From Sweltsa coloradensis (Eukaryota > Arthropoda > Insecta > Plecoptera > Chloroperlidae), in the NCBI GenBank assembly GCA_024449915.1, contig JAMZAV010000152.1:558001-622000 (forward strand): 64,000 nucleotides of DNA, in the 5' to 3' direction. The translations under genes and the position numbers were made by a program. How positions within the stretch are numbered: the first letter of the stretch is position 1; each line of letters opens with the position of its first letter. A model generated the notes under the pieces. That model was not told the origin of the DNA. It did not search any database and was given only the letters and a program-made list of their open reading frames with translations. Of the stretch, positions 25,253-40,039 are shown piece by piece.

Positions 25253-28200
25253 TCCGTGTCCGTGTCCGTGTCCGTGTCCGTGTCCGTGTCCGTGTCCGTG
25301 TCCGTGTCCGTGTCCGTGTCCGTGTCCGTGTCCGTGTCCGTGTCCGTGTCCGTGTCCGTGTCCGTGTCCGTGTCCGTTTCCTACACTTACTGACACACAG
25401 CGGGACGGCCCCCTCCCATTTTCCTCTCAAACATGTGGCAGTCCTCTCTCCCACTATCTTGTACCCATCATTGCACAAATATCTTCCTATTCGACCCTTG
25501 GATCGGATACGAACGAAGCCATTTGTCAACTTCAGGTTCAGGGTCGTACATGCCCAGGTTCGCTTGGATAGCGGGATCCCCGGGGGAAGCCGGAGACCTG
25601 CAACAAAACGGGAAGTATTATTGGATGAGCGAAGCGAAGACTTCAATTTCACTTACGTTTCTTTTTTTTACTTACGTTACCGCAAGAAAAAAAAGCTTCG
25701 GTGTTATGTTTTTTGATAGTTTTTTGTCTGTTTGTTCGCTCTCTATACCGGGCAAACGGCATATTATGCGATCTTGATGAAAATTGGAGGGGACCTTCGT
25801 TTTCTCTGAACTTAGACTTGCCACGTTTTTGAGTATAATCGAAGAAATATTTCTAATGAATATCGTACTTTTACGATTTTTTTGATTTTAAGTGCGATAT
25901 TTTCATGATATTTGGTCCGATTCTGACCAAACGGGTGGGACTACAACGTTCATATTTCACACGGTCATTAAGGTTATGGTGATGTAGTACCTCTTGAAAG
26001 AAAAAGTTGAAAAAGTTATCCAGAATCCATAGAAATAAAGGTTTTAATATAAGTTTTTTGAGGAATAGAATAACAATAACAATTAACAATATAAACTTGA
26101 CAACAATCACCTACAATGCGTTCAAAAAGAACTTACAAAAGTAAACAGATCCCACACAAACTAAAAACTTTTAAAAAAAATCTCATCCATCAACGCGACT
26201 AATAAAAGCGTTCGCGAAGCGGCCTAGTTATTATATATCCGATCCTATATCCAACAATGAAGTCGGGTAGGGGGTGGGACTGAGGATACTACCACCAACT
26301 CTTGGCCCCTGGGACTATCGAAGTCGGCTTCATCTATATATCCTCGTTCTTCTTATGGCTTCATCTTCTTCTTCTTCTTGCTTGATAAAGCTTGATAGAT
26401 CGGTGTTTCCTACTTAAATATGCACTCAAAAAACTGTTTGGTTGGAACTACCAAAATAATATGGATTGAAGCATTTGGTTAGCTTATAAGTGTTTGATTA
26501 ACTTTATTTTAGTTAGTGACAACAAAATAGCTGATGAAAGAGATGTTGGGATAACTATATTCTTTAGTTAAAAATTGTATGGTTGGAACAACCAAAATAA
26601 TTGTTAAATTATTTCTATTTTAGTTGGTGACCACAAAACAGCTACTCAATACTGTCAAATTGCATTCGTAACCCAGCGCTCCTCGTAGCGTAGTGGATAT
26701 GGTCATGGCTTACTAACTATGTGTTCTCTCTGTCCCAGGTTCAAGGCTCGGTCGGCGCAGGATTTTTACAAATCGCCTTCTAATGTACAAGGCTATTTTA
26801 GTTGCTGGCTAATTAATGGTATGTCATTCGTGCAGGAACAATCGCCTTCATAATTAGTTTAATTAAATTCGTTAGGATTATTCATTTTTATCTTTATTGA
26901 ATTGTTTGCCGTAAAATGAGAGGGGAGTGGTAGGGGGAGACGAGGAGGCAATTTCCGACAACTATTTGTTAGTTATATCAACCTACTTTTGGGTTAAAAT
27001 CTAAAAGGTATAAGATTTGTAACTAAGTTTTAAAGTCAAAACAACTACAGTAAATTGTTATTCAAACCAAATAATAGTTATGCATGCTAAAATAATATGG
27101 TTACAGTGAACAACTTGTTTTAGTTGATTCAACTTAACAAACAATAACTAAATTATTTGGTTACTGTAACCCATAATTTAGCAGGCTAATAGTTTACCAA
27201 ACTTTTTGGTTCACATAACCAAAAAATGCGTTGCACCAACCAAACAGTTTTTTGAGTGATGCCGGTCTCTATAATAGTTGGCCATTGCTCGCTCGTCGAT
27301 GGTGTCGGCGCCTACAGGGTTGGCTTGGTCGACTTTAAATTTAATTCGCCCACTGAAAATCAGTTATGTGACTGAGTGGGTAGACTCTAAATATGAATGT
27401 ATTTATTTTTATTTAATTAATATCACTATGTAATTATATCATCTAATTATACTTACCAGTTGAATATACATTTATTTCTTATTTCAAAGCAAATTCCACA
27501 GTCAAACCCAAGGCAAACATCACAACTGGATAAAATAGTGGCACAACATAAATACTAGAACAACTTGATCAAATTCGAAAGCCAAAAAAAAAACGTCAAT
27601 AATTTTGGCTGAAGTTCCAGTCTTGGTGTTTCTGACTATCCTGGTCCAGACGTCTTCGGCTTCGATGTAGGTGACGAAGAAGAAGACCATAAAGAACCGA
27701 CTGAATGTGTAACCATGCCACACGGCTTGGATGAAGAACGTCGCAAACAACCTGCTAAGTCGAAGAACTATCATTCATTACTAGTCGTTGTTGGACGAGT
27801 GAACGAACCAAGTGTTTAGTACTCAGGAACATTTGCATTTGAGTCGATTTATATATATTTTTTTTTTACCTACCCGGGTGCAATTCATGCCCCTCTTCCA
27901 GGTGTCTAACTATAGGTATGTTGGGGGACAATGTGAAGATGTCCGAGGGCTGTTTAAGAGGACTCAACCCCTTGCGTTTGCATTAACGACTGAGAAAAAC
28001 CTCGGGAAAAAACTTCAGTCAGGATTGCCGGTCACGACAAAATTCGAACCTGGGACCTCCCGAATCAGAGTCTCGCACTTAACGCTCGAGCCAACACTGT
28101 CCGCGAGGCAGTGCTTTTTGCTACTTGATCATCTGTCCACAGCCAGGTTGATATAGCACAACCGACAAGCCTAGCTTTCATATGGCTTTCATAGCGTTCA

Positions 28201-31200
28201 TTATTCAAAACAAAAGATAAGAAAATATTTAAAATTATTTCCCGTGTTTGGTAAAATAAAAGAGAAAAACGTTGTGATATAGTTTTTAAATATTTATCGA
28301 ATGTCCATTAACAAACTATCTTATAAAACACAATTCTATTAGATTTTCTCATTTAATTTTCATTGTCATATTATTGGGACCTCAACAAAAATTGCGTCGT
28401 TATAGCAACCCAATGAGATTCGCTTTCACAGTTGATAAGACGTGAGGTTGAATCGTCCACACATTTTAAAGGAAATCTAAGAGTTTACTTGGTTCGTCAT
28501 GATGGGCAATTATTTTCGCGTGTTGCTGGTTGTTCTGGCCGTCGTGTGTGTTGTTCAATACGTCAGCTGTGCTGGCACAGGCGACGCGGGCGACACGGCA
28601 CCCGCCCCCGCCAGCGATAAACCCGCATCATCCGACACACCAGGGGGGACACCTACTCCACCCACTAGTAAGTTCATCTGGTCACTATTACCTACTCCCC
28701 AATAAACTAAAAGTAGTTTCATCCGAGCACAACCAACTCGGCTCGTAGGTTTGCGGGAAGCCTTCGTTCTGTGGGTAGTCCATGCAAGTTCCCACAGACA
28801 CAAAGGGCCCAGGACCTAGGCCCTACTAACCGGAGAAACCCCTACATTTAAATTCGTAACGTGGGTCTAGGGGCAAGGCCTATGTAGGCAGATTTATAAA
28901 AATAATTTGTGTGTTTTTTATTGTAGCCTAGGGTTTAGGTTGGGCCTAGTTGATATTTTGTTACTTCCTACCTTTCATGTGTCGGCCTAGTCCTAATTGT
29001 ATCTTTCCACTATAGTTTCTATAGGCCGAGGGTAGGCCTATTGAAGCCTATAACTATGAGGACTACGCTATAACATCTACCATAAATAGACCTGAATATT
29101 TGGGAAGGTATATAATATATTTGCTTTAATATATATATAATAATAATATATTATAGTATATAGGCTCTGCTAATCGTAAAGGCGATTCAAGTAAAAAAGT
29201 CACCTCGCAAACTCAGCTAGTACGATGGTAGAATTACTCCCGAAAATAGAGGCGAGCTCTGGCAATCGTCGTCAAGGACCTTGCCCCCTTCCCTTGACAA
29301 CCCCTTGACGTCGATGACGACAATGACACCACGTACGATGACAAAGACGATGACGACCACGACGTGAGAAACCCCCCTTCCTCCCCTTACCCGTGGCTGG
29401 TTCTGACCAGCATGGGCCCTCCTCACTCCCCCCCCCCCCCCCCTAGGCTAGAGTGGTGCATTATGACCTAACGGTTGACGCGTCCTTAATCCAAATAAAC
29501 AAAATTATAACCGGAGAAACTACCTCCATTTAAATTCGTAACGTAGGTCTAGGGGCTAGGCCTATGTAGGCCTATATTTATAAAATAATTTGTGTGTTTT
29601 GTATTATTGTAGCCTAGGGTCTAGACTGGGCCTAGTTGATATTTTGTTATTTCCTATTAGATCACTTCATGTGTCGGCCAAGTCCTAACTGTATATATCC
29701 CCTAGTTTCTATAGGCCGAGGATAGGCCTATATTAGAAGCCTAGGCTAACTAAGAGGCCTACGCTACAACATCGACTATAAGTAGACCTGAATATTGGGG
29801 TAGGTAGGCCTATTTAATATATTGTATGGCGCATTATTGCCTAACGGTTGAGGCGCCTTTCATCACCCTCTCCTTGCCAGTGGCTGGTTCTGATCAGCAT
29901 GGGATTCTCATCCCCACATCCCTAGGGAGTTGATCGATGCTCTATAACTGCTTTAGCTGAGGAAGCGAAATAAGGTTTTAGGCTAGCCTATGTAGTTATT
30001 CAAACAATTTGTGTGGTTTATTTGTAGCTAGGGTCTAGGACTGGGCCGTAGTGATATTGTTATTTCCTATTAGATCACTTCATGTGTCGGCCAAGTCCAA
30101 GTGTAATTATCCAATCGTCGCTGGGGACCTTGCCCCTTCCTGACGACCCCCGGCGACGCGACGATGACAATGACACAACGAACGATGACAAAGACGATGA
30201 CGACCGCGACGTGAGAAACCCCCCTTCCTCCCCTTACCCGTGGCTGGTTCTGACCAGCATGGGCCCCTCCTCCCCACCCCCCTTAGGCTAGAGTGGTGCA
30301 TTATGACCTAACGGTTGACGCGTCCTTAATCCAAATAAACCAAGAAAAGGTATTTAGAGTCTACCCACTCAGTCACAGAATAATATTTTTTCTTGAAAGC
30401 CTGCCCGCCCAGGGTGCAATTCATGAGCCCCTCTTCAAGTGTCTAACTAGTTATGCTGCGGATAGGACATTAATTTTGTTAAGGGATGTCCGAGGCCTGT
30501 TTAAGAGGACTCAATCCATTGCATTCGCGATTGCCGGTCTCGACGGGATTTGAACCCGGGACCTCCCGAATCAGAGCCACCACTGTCGGTACTCAATCAC
30601 AGAACTGATTTTCAGTGCATGGGAGACATTATATTTAAAGCCGTCCAAGCCAACCCTGTAGGCGCCGACACCATCGACGAGCGAACAATGACCAACTAGA
30701 GACCGGCATATTTAAGTAGGAAACACCGATCAATGAAGCTGGACACGATTCCACGGTCCTGCGGATAGCACCAGAATCAACAAGGCTGATTCGGGACAAC
30801 CTTACACTTTATTATGTGTCTCGTTGCTAGGACGGACCCAAAGTCACAACCCCCGTCTGGGCCCGGAGTAGAATATGGCCCAGAGCATGGCTCTGCTAAT
30901 CGTAAAAGGCGATTCAAGAGAAAAAGTCCACCTCGCAAACATCAGCTAGAAAGAGCGGAGAATCTTACTCCCTGAAACTAGAGGCGAGCTCTGGCAATTG
31001 TCGTCGGGGACCTTGTCCCCTTCCCTTGACGACCCCCCGGCGACGATGACAATGACACAACGAACGATGACAAAGACGATGACGACCGCGACGTGAGAAA
31101 CCCCTCTTCCTCCCCTTACCCGTGGCTGGTTCTGACCATGGGCCCATCCCTCCCCCCCCCCCCTTAGGCTAGAGTGGTGCATTATGACCTAACGGTTGAC

Positions 31201-34200
31201 GCGTCCTTAATCCAAATAAACTCGAAAACGCCTTCCCTTGACGCCGTCTCCGGCGACAACAGTCAACAACTCTGCTAATCGTAAAAGACGAGGAAAGAGA
31301 TAGAGTACATCTCGCAAACATCAGCTGGCATGTAGGGGAGTCTATTACCCTCTGAAACTAGAGGCGAGCTCTCGTGGTCGACATCAGCGACCTCTCCCCC
31401 TTCCATTGACGACCACCCCGACTAAGACGACGACCATGACAACACGTACGATGACAAAGACGATAACGACCACGACGTGAGAACTCCCCTTTCCTTCCCC
31501 TTCCCGTGGCTTGTTCTGACCAGCATGGGCCCCACCACTCCATCCATTTCGCCTCCAGTGGTTCTCAACCGGTGGTACGCGTACCACTGGGGGTACTTGA
31601 GACATTCTAAATGAGTTATTAGAAAAAATATTAATAGGCATACTAAATTTGATTTGATTGATTGATTGGGTATTGCTTAACGTCTCATATTTATGCACTT
31701 TGGCTAATCGAGACGATGAGTGGTGATAGATGAGGATGAAGTATGAACAGAAGGGAGGAGGGGAAACCCGGTACCGGCACGTAGCCTACTCCTTTCGAAA
31801 AGTACCAAGACTAACGGCTTAACGTCCCATCCAAAAGGACGGTGTAACTTTGACAGTCATATAGGTTCCTCCACTAAACCGGACTGCCGAGCAGACGTCG
31901 AGGAGAACGAAGCCGTTACACTAGCTTTCGATTCCTCCATCTGCTCTAACCAGCGATATACGTGAATTTCAGGACAGAGCGGTCACCCACTCTACCCATG
32001 GCCACGCCCGATTCTGCTTAACTTCGGTGTTCGAGTGGGAACCGGTTAAACGAGCTTGGCTAAACCGCTGGCTCATACTAAATTTAAATTAATGTTGTAA
32101 TTGCTTCTTGAAAACCTAATTTTAAAAACGGAATGAACTAATAGCGCGACTCTAGCCTAGGGCCTAGGCTAGAGTCGCGCTTTGGCGGGCGCATAATGAA
32201 CTAATTCGGTCACGGTCAGGCGGGAGAGCATCATGCTTGACGTGGACTTGTCTGAGTGTGTCTTCCAATGTGCAATTACCTGACAATATTGTAAACTTGT
32301 CTAACATAGTTTTCTTTATTCTATTCCAGAGGGCGGGCGCGGGCGGGGCAACTCCGCCGAAGTCAGGAGGTAAATATCAACTGTGTCAACAAATAAATTG
32401 TGTGGCTCGTTGGTCTTGTTAGCGTATCTGCTTCCAATGCAGAAGGTCCAGGGTTCGATTCCCGCCAAAGTCGGAAGTTTTTTAACTTCTGATTTGGACT
32501 TCAGCCATCAGTTCTTGTCCTAGGAGTTTGTAAACGGTGAATTTGGAGCCGTCCTAGCAACGAAGCACATAATAAATTTCAGAGTTGTTCTGAATCGGCC
32601 TTGTTGATTCTGGCGTTGATACGCGGGTGTTCGCACTGTCCATACCACTGATTGCTATATTTCCTAAAAAAATATCGATCTTTGGTTGGTTATCGGTCGC
32701 TCACTCGTCGATTGCGTCGGGGTTAGCAGGGTTGGCTTGGTTGCTTTCATTTATAAAGTCCCCCACTGAAAATCAGTTATATAACTGAGTGGGTAGATTC
32801 TAAATTATTTATTTATTTAATTATTTAATAAATATCAGCTTGTCTAATAATCCGTGATCACCGTGATCAAATTCACGCGTCTTTAGAGTGCATTTGATGA
32901 CTGCCAAACTCAAAACTACAACAAAGAAAATCTTAACAGTGTGATAAAATAATATAACTAGTGTAGGCCTTCAGCTCATTGCAGTTAGGAGTAGGCCCCT
33001 ATTCAAGAACTATTCCCCTCCTACCTAGGAGGCGGGGTAGAATTGGCCCAGAGCATTGCTCTGCTAATCGTAAAAGGCGATTCAAGAGAAAAAGTCCACC
33101 TCGCAAACATCAGCTAGTAAGAGCGGAGTATCTTACTCCCCGAAACTAGAGGCGAGCTATGGCAATCGTCGTCAGGGACACCTCCCCCTTTCCTTGACGA
33201 CCCCTCGACGACGATGATGACAATGACACAACGAACGATGACAAAGATGATGACGACCGCGACTTGAGAAACCCCCTTTCCTCCCCTTACCCGTGGCTGG
33301 TTCTGACCGGCATGGGCCCATCCTTCCCATATCCCCTAGGCTAGAGTGGTTCATTATGACCTAACGGTTGACGCGTCCTTTATCCAAATAAACCAAACAA
33401 AGCCTCCTAGTTATGTTTGTCCTCACCTAGTAATACTCATGTTTTCTTTCAGCCGCGGGATTGGAGGCTAGCATCTGGGCCCTGTCCTGCTCGATTGCTG
33501 CCTATCTCGCAATGACCTTCAAGCAGCACTAAGACCCCGATGGACACCCACGACGATTTCAGTAATTTCTCAAACTAGCCTACTTTTGACACCGCCTAGT
33601 CCAAATTTGTGTTTCCAAATTTTTTTAATCAGTCGTGGAACATGAAATATAGACCATCAATTTTATTAAGCGATCAATTTTGACTTTTTAGGCAAATGAA
33701 TTGGAATATCTATATGATATGTGAATCACGGGAATGTGAAATGGGATAAAACGCTTACATAAAATTAGTAGGTATTATTTACTTTCGGAAAACGAATGTG
33801 TATATCGGTAGACGATATGTAAAGGAATCTTTGAATGTAAAAGAGGACAGAATGCTTAATAAATTATGTACCTAAGACATGTTTTCTATATTTTTAGTGA
33901 ACAATGAAGCAGATTTTATTTCACGAGGACGGGGAGTTTTCTATTTCCAAACTAAGCCACAAAATCGGTGGATACTCATGACGAACAATACTTTTTAGTT
34001 TTGATTGGCTTAGATTTCAAATAGAATCCCCCACTCTTGGAATAAATGTTTGCATTGAAGATTACCTCTTAAGCCTACTCTAGACTGTCCAATGCCCCAT
34101 CCTACTTATTTGATTCTATGACAAAGAGTATCCAATAACTGCGTAGATAACAAAATACAACAATGTCTCATTTTTATTGGATGAGCGTAGCGAGCGTAGC

Positions 34201-37200
34201 GAGCGAAGCGAAGATTCCATTTCACTACACTGGAGAAAAAAATCCGGAATGTTTTTTTTCTTTTTTTTTTGTATTTTTGTGTGTTTTGTTAACACGATTC
34301 CGGCTAAACCGATACTTCAATTACAATGAAATTTTTATGGAGACCTTCGAAATCTCTGAACTTAGAACTGCCACGTTTTTGAGCGCAATCGGGAAATTTT
34401 TTTCTCATAAAAAACGCAATTTACGATTTTTTTCGATTTTTTAAAAAATTTCTTCGACTTATAACACCTACATGCTTTATCCGATTGTAATGATTTTTCC
34501 ACAGAACCTTAATTATATGAATTAAGATATTCGTGTGAAATTTGAGCGTAATCGAAAATTATTTCTCGTGAAAATCAAAATTTTACGGGTTTTTTCTTTT
34601 TTAAAACAATTCTTTGACTTATAACACCTACATGCTTTATCTTATTGTAATGATTTTTTCACAGAACCTTAATTTCATGAATTAATATATTCGTGTTAAA
34701 TTTAAGCGCAATAGAATATTTTTTTCTTGTGAAAATCGCAATTTTACTATTTTTTTTTGAAAATTACGATTAATTAAAAATTTAAGTCAATTTTTTATTT
34801 TATTTAATTTAATTATAAAAATTAAGTTAATTTTGTATTTAATTTAATTTAACTAAAAAAAATCTTCGACTAAGTAATGATTTTTTCACAAAACAACAGA
34901 AAATCCGCGTAACACATGGCATCTCAATGCACCATATACGCTCATCCAACAACCGCGGCGGGACTTAAGCGTTTTCCTAGTTAATTCTAATATTCAGTCC
35001 TTGAAGTCTAGAAGTTGGATGGAAATTTGGGAGCCTAAAAAGGCTTTTGATCTTAAAGCTATTATTATGTTCAGTTAAAGATTGGTTATAGTGGCAATTT
35101 AATTAATTCTTACCCTAGACCTGATCACAAAGTTTTCATAGAAATCAATCTAGAAATTTTTAAAATCTATCTCAGTGGGGTATCGAACCCCGGTCTCCCA
35201 ATTGTCGGTCGGGTGCCTTACCAATAAGCTATCGAAACGGTTAACTTCAAAACATCTGGATTGTTGGTGCATTGTAGATCTAGCAATTGGGAGGGAGACC
35301 GGGGTTCGATACCCCGCTGAGATGGATTTTGTAATTTCTGGATTGATTTCTATAAAATCAATTACACCTACGGGAGTGTTTCCCGATTAATTGAGAAAAA
35401 GATCACAACGATCCAGCAGTTGGCGCGCCCTTAAAACCAATTAACTAAACGTAACTGCCATGGTAACGTGTTGTCAACATGGCAATCAACAATAAGAAAC
35501 TTTCAAATTATTTTATTACAAACTTATTGACTATAATATTGTGGCTCGTTGGTCTTTGAATGGCTCGTTGGTCTTGTGGTTAGCGTATCTGCTTCCAATG
35601 CAGAAGGTTCAGGGTTTGATTCGCGATAAAGTCAGACGTTTTTTAACTTCTGATTTGGACTTAAGTAAATCAGTTCTTGTCTTAAGAATTATTTGTAAAC
35701 GGTGACTTTGGAGCCGTCCTAGCAACGAAGCACATAATAAATTTAAAGTTGTTCTGAATCGGCCTTGTTGATTCTGGCGTTGATCCGCCGGTGTTCGCAC
35801 TGTCCATACCACTGATTGCTATATTTTCTATTAAAAATATCGATCCTTGGTTGGTTATCGCTCACTCGTCGATTGCGTCGGGGCCTACAGGGTTGGGTAT
35901 GTTACTTTGGTTTACTGTTCCCCACTGAAAATCAGTTGTGTGACTGAGTGGGTAGACTCTAAAATGAATACGGAATTATTTATTTATTTATTTATTTATA
36001 ATTTATATGAAACTAGCAGAACAGGTAAATTGATTATTAAAATGAAAATTATTTGGACATACACACACAATTCTTAGATAATAAATACTTAGTGATATTC
36101 GACACTAATCGAGTGTCTTTCTCAAACTGAGGTTGAATACAAATAAATATAAAATAACAAAAAGGACCATGAAACATTTATGCCAACAAATTATGATTAA
36201 ACTAAAAATAAAACATTGCAGAAATAAAGTATGCACAAATAATAGGTGAGGGCAAGTGCATAATCACCAAATCGTCAAAACATCCAGTTTGTGCAAAATT
36301 TATTTCTGCAATGTTTTATTTTTATTTTAATCATAATTTCTTGGAATAAATGTTTTGGTTCAACCTCAGTTTCAGAAGACACTCGATTAGTGTTTAAAAA
36401 TTATTTATTATTTAAGAACAGTGTATGTCCAAATAATTACCAATAAATTCAATCTTTATTGACAGCTGGCCAATAAGTATGGATGACCACGGCGGGGATC
36501 CAGCGTACTAATCAATACAAAGTACATGTTTACAAAAAGAAATAATTTAAAATAAATATAACAACAGAATGAAATTCTGGGCCCGGGGTAGAATTGGCAA
36601 ATTCTGCACCTTGGAGACATGCATGCGTTTTGTCACTTGCTATTTTTAGTGGGCGGGTATTTTTTACCACGAGACATAACTTGGATTTAAAAATAATTGT
36701 TTTCAATGTGTCATGTTATTATCAACTAAGCCCATTGTTTGATTATAAAATATCAATGTTATCACCAAACTATACGAACATTAAATAAGAAAATAATTAT
36801 GTCACGTGGTATGAAAGAAGGCCTAAACTACTTGTCCTGTTTAGTGGGCGTTGTGACAAGTTTTTTGAGTACAACCTTTGACTATTCAAAATATTATTCT
36901 AAAGGTTTTATTGTGCAGTGCAAAACAGAATTTGGCTCAGAGAATGTATCTGCTAATCGTAAAAGGCAAGAAAAGAGATGAAGTCCATCTCGTAAACATC
37001 AACTTGTATGTTTTAATCCCCGAAACTAGAGGCGAGCTCTTGCAATCGTCGTCGGGGACACCTCTCCTTCCCTTGACGACCTCCCCGACGACGACAATGA
37101 CACCACGAACGATGACAAAGACGTTGACGACCGCGAAGTGAGAATCTCCCTTTCCTCCTCCTACCCTTGGCTTCCCTCCTTCCCATATCCCCTAGGCTAG

Positions 37201-39873
37201 AGTGGCGCATTATGACTTAACGGTTGACGCACCCTTAAATGAATCCAACCTCCCTAACCAGAGTCGAGCCAACACTCTATTTGCACTGAGATATTTCGAG
37301 TTATCGAGAAAGGCGAGTAAGTGAGTAGTGAATGGCCAAGAGAAGATAGAAGAAGATTCTTGAGATTGGTTTGAATTTGGCGCCGTTCAGGCGGCGTTCA
37401 CCCGGCACTCGGTGTTGCAAAGGAACGCAGTGCAGGTCGGAAAGTGCTCGGTTTGTATCAGGAGTTCAGAGATCACTAGCAGCTTACTATCTCACGGAAA
37501 CCCGTTGGCTGAGGGTGACAATCTGTATCACTTCAAATTCATATTCAACGAGGTTCATCTAGATTCTAAGCAACTGAAAAGGATAAACATGAATACTATG
37601 ACTATGACCAATGACCATATTGTTCACTCTCTGAACCCCATTATTGTATCGGTGAATAAAAAACTTATTTTGTTGTTACCTAATCGAGAGTCTTAAATTT
37701 TTTTTTTTTTTATATAACTGAATAGGCTCCTTATTTCGGGAACGCGTGGGATACATTAACGCTACTGGCAATCCTAACTAAAAGTTGTTTTCGAGGTTTT
37801 CATCATTTTGCCCCATCCCATTGCCAATATAATACTTTACTATTATTGACGTATGGGCTAATAATACTTTAAAACGCGGTGTCATCAAAGACCAAAAATA
37901 TTTTATTCGTGCCTTTTGAACAATGTTTACGATAATTTAGGTCATGAGTGTAACGACCACGACCACGTTACCACGTACCACCAGAAGTTAAAAAAACTTC
38001 TGACTTTGGCGGGAATCGAGCCCTGGACCTTCTGCATTGGAAGCAGTTACGCTAACCACAAGATCAACGAGCCACACAATTTGATTTGATTATTCGTTAA
38101 AAACGTCAAATATGAGAACTTTTGTTCGCCTTTGGCGTAAAGGCCTCCGGCGGTTGGGGCTCCCCCCCAAACCCCGTCTCGGTTAGCATGTCGACCCCCC
38201 CCCCCATTGTACATTCCTAGATCCGCCACTGCCAGTAGCTATTCGTTTTTGGTAACTTTTAGAATCGTACTGAGCCCATGCACACGTACCGTACTTGCTT
38301 TTAAAAGTAAACCAATGGCCCGAAATTTGTATTTATTTTATTATTTTATTAATATTTTGCAATCATTTTTGGATGAGCGAAGCGAAGACTTCAATTTCAC
38401 CGACCCCCCAAAAAATTAGCTCGGGTGTTTTTTTTGTTTTTTTTGTTTTTTTGTTTGTTTTTTTTCGTTTTTCTGTCTGTTTGTTCGCTCTCTACCGGGC
38501 AAACGGCATATGCGATCTTGATGAAAATTTGACACGACCTTCGTTTTCTCTGAACTTAGACTTGCCACGTTTTTGGGTACAATCGAAGAAATATTTCTCA
38601 TTAATTCGTACTTTTACGATTTTTTTCGATTTTTAGTGTGATATTTTCGTGCCATTTGGGCCAATTCTGATCAAACGGGTGGGGCTACAACGTTCATATT
38701 TCACATGGACATTAAGGTTATGGTGATGTATTGCTTTCTGAAAGAAAAAATTGAAAAAGTTAGCCAGAATCGAGAGAAATAAAGCTTTTATTATACGTTT
38801 TCACTTTTTTGACTTTTTGTGCGATATTTTCGTGCCATTTGTGCCAATTCTGACCAAACGGGTGGGGCTACAACGTTCATATTATACATGGACATTAAGG
38901 TTATGGTGATGTAGTACCTTTTGAAAGAAAATGTTGAAAAAGTTAGCCAGAATCCATAGAAATATAGCTTTTAATGTAAGATTTTTACGTTAAATAATAA
39001 CATATTAACAAGAAACAATAGAAACTTGACAACAATCACCTACAATGCGTCGGCAGAAAAACAAAGCACTTGCAAAAGTAAAGATATCCCACGCAAACTA
39101 AAAACTTTAAAGAAGCTCATCCATCAACGCGGCGGGACTTTAGCGTTTTCCTAGTTTTATATCATTTAACAGACGAAACATGCCATTTCATAAAAAGAAA
39201 ATATTTGAATGCAAAAGCAACAGAAAGAGCATTTGCCCCGTAGTACTTTCGAACCTGTTACCCTTGTTACATAATATCCCCACATTACAAAAGAACGTAG
39301 TGTCATGTTGAAATTATATCAAATAAACACAACATAATATTATAATACAACATAAAACATATTAAAAAACACTTTCACATCAACGTAAAAATCTAAAAAA
39401 TGATTGCTAACTAAAAACCCTCATAAGACCTATTATCTGTCACTTTTGAAATCATTTGGTAGAAGATTTCACAACGAAACAGGTCGATTTAAATACCCAT
39501 TCTGGTACGCCGATGTTCTAGCCCTATAGGTGGTATTAAGGGAATGTTGTTTCTAGTGAGTTGTTGACATAAAACGTTACTGAATGACACTGACACTGCG
39601 TACAGTACAGTACAGTACTGGAAGTATCACGCTACACATTGGAGGGGGGGGGGGGGATTATTGTATTATATGGACAGCCCCATTGATAAACAAACACCAC
39701 ACTTTACAACGATGGTATCCACCCTTGAAGTGCATGGTACATACATAACGACTGTACTCTTCACTGAAGATATCCACATGCAGTTCATGTCTAGCTCCAG
39801 ATAATTGCCTGAAAATGATAAGGCCATTTCCTTGCATTTGATTGCTCAGGAAGTGACAGAATTCACTAATAGC

Positions 39874-39919
<46 letters not shown>

Positions 39920-39963
39920 TAGAGAGGCAGAAGAGAGGGAGGAGGGAGGGAGAGAGGGGGGGG

Positions 39964-40039
<76 letters not shown>

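Noticed and set aside
25090..25716. Long open frames of (RV)n, (CP)n, (SV)n, (GH)n, (RT)n type
   Set aside because: They are products of a hexanucleotide repeat whose units contain no stop in any frame. Only the sushi exon 25391-25597 beside it has splice sites and domain residues.
30082..30291. Asp/Asn-rich small protein ([20 protein letters not shown])
   Set aside because: The same frame appears in every copy of a dispersed repeat, with differing starts and frameshifts; no sign of a gene.
32402..32475. Functional tRNA-Trp gene
   Set aside because: The head is followed by a constant SINE body and recurs at 35541, 37987, 40980, 50005 and 59760; it is a SINE promoter.
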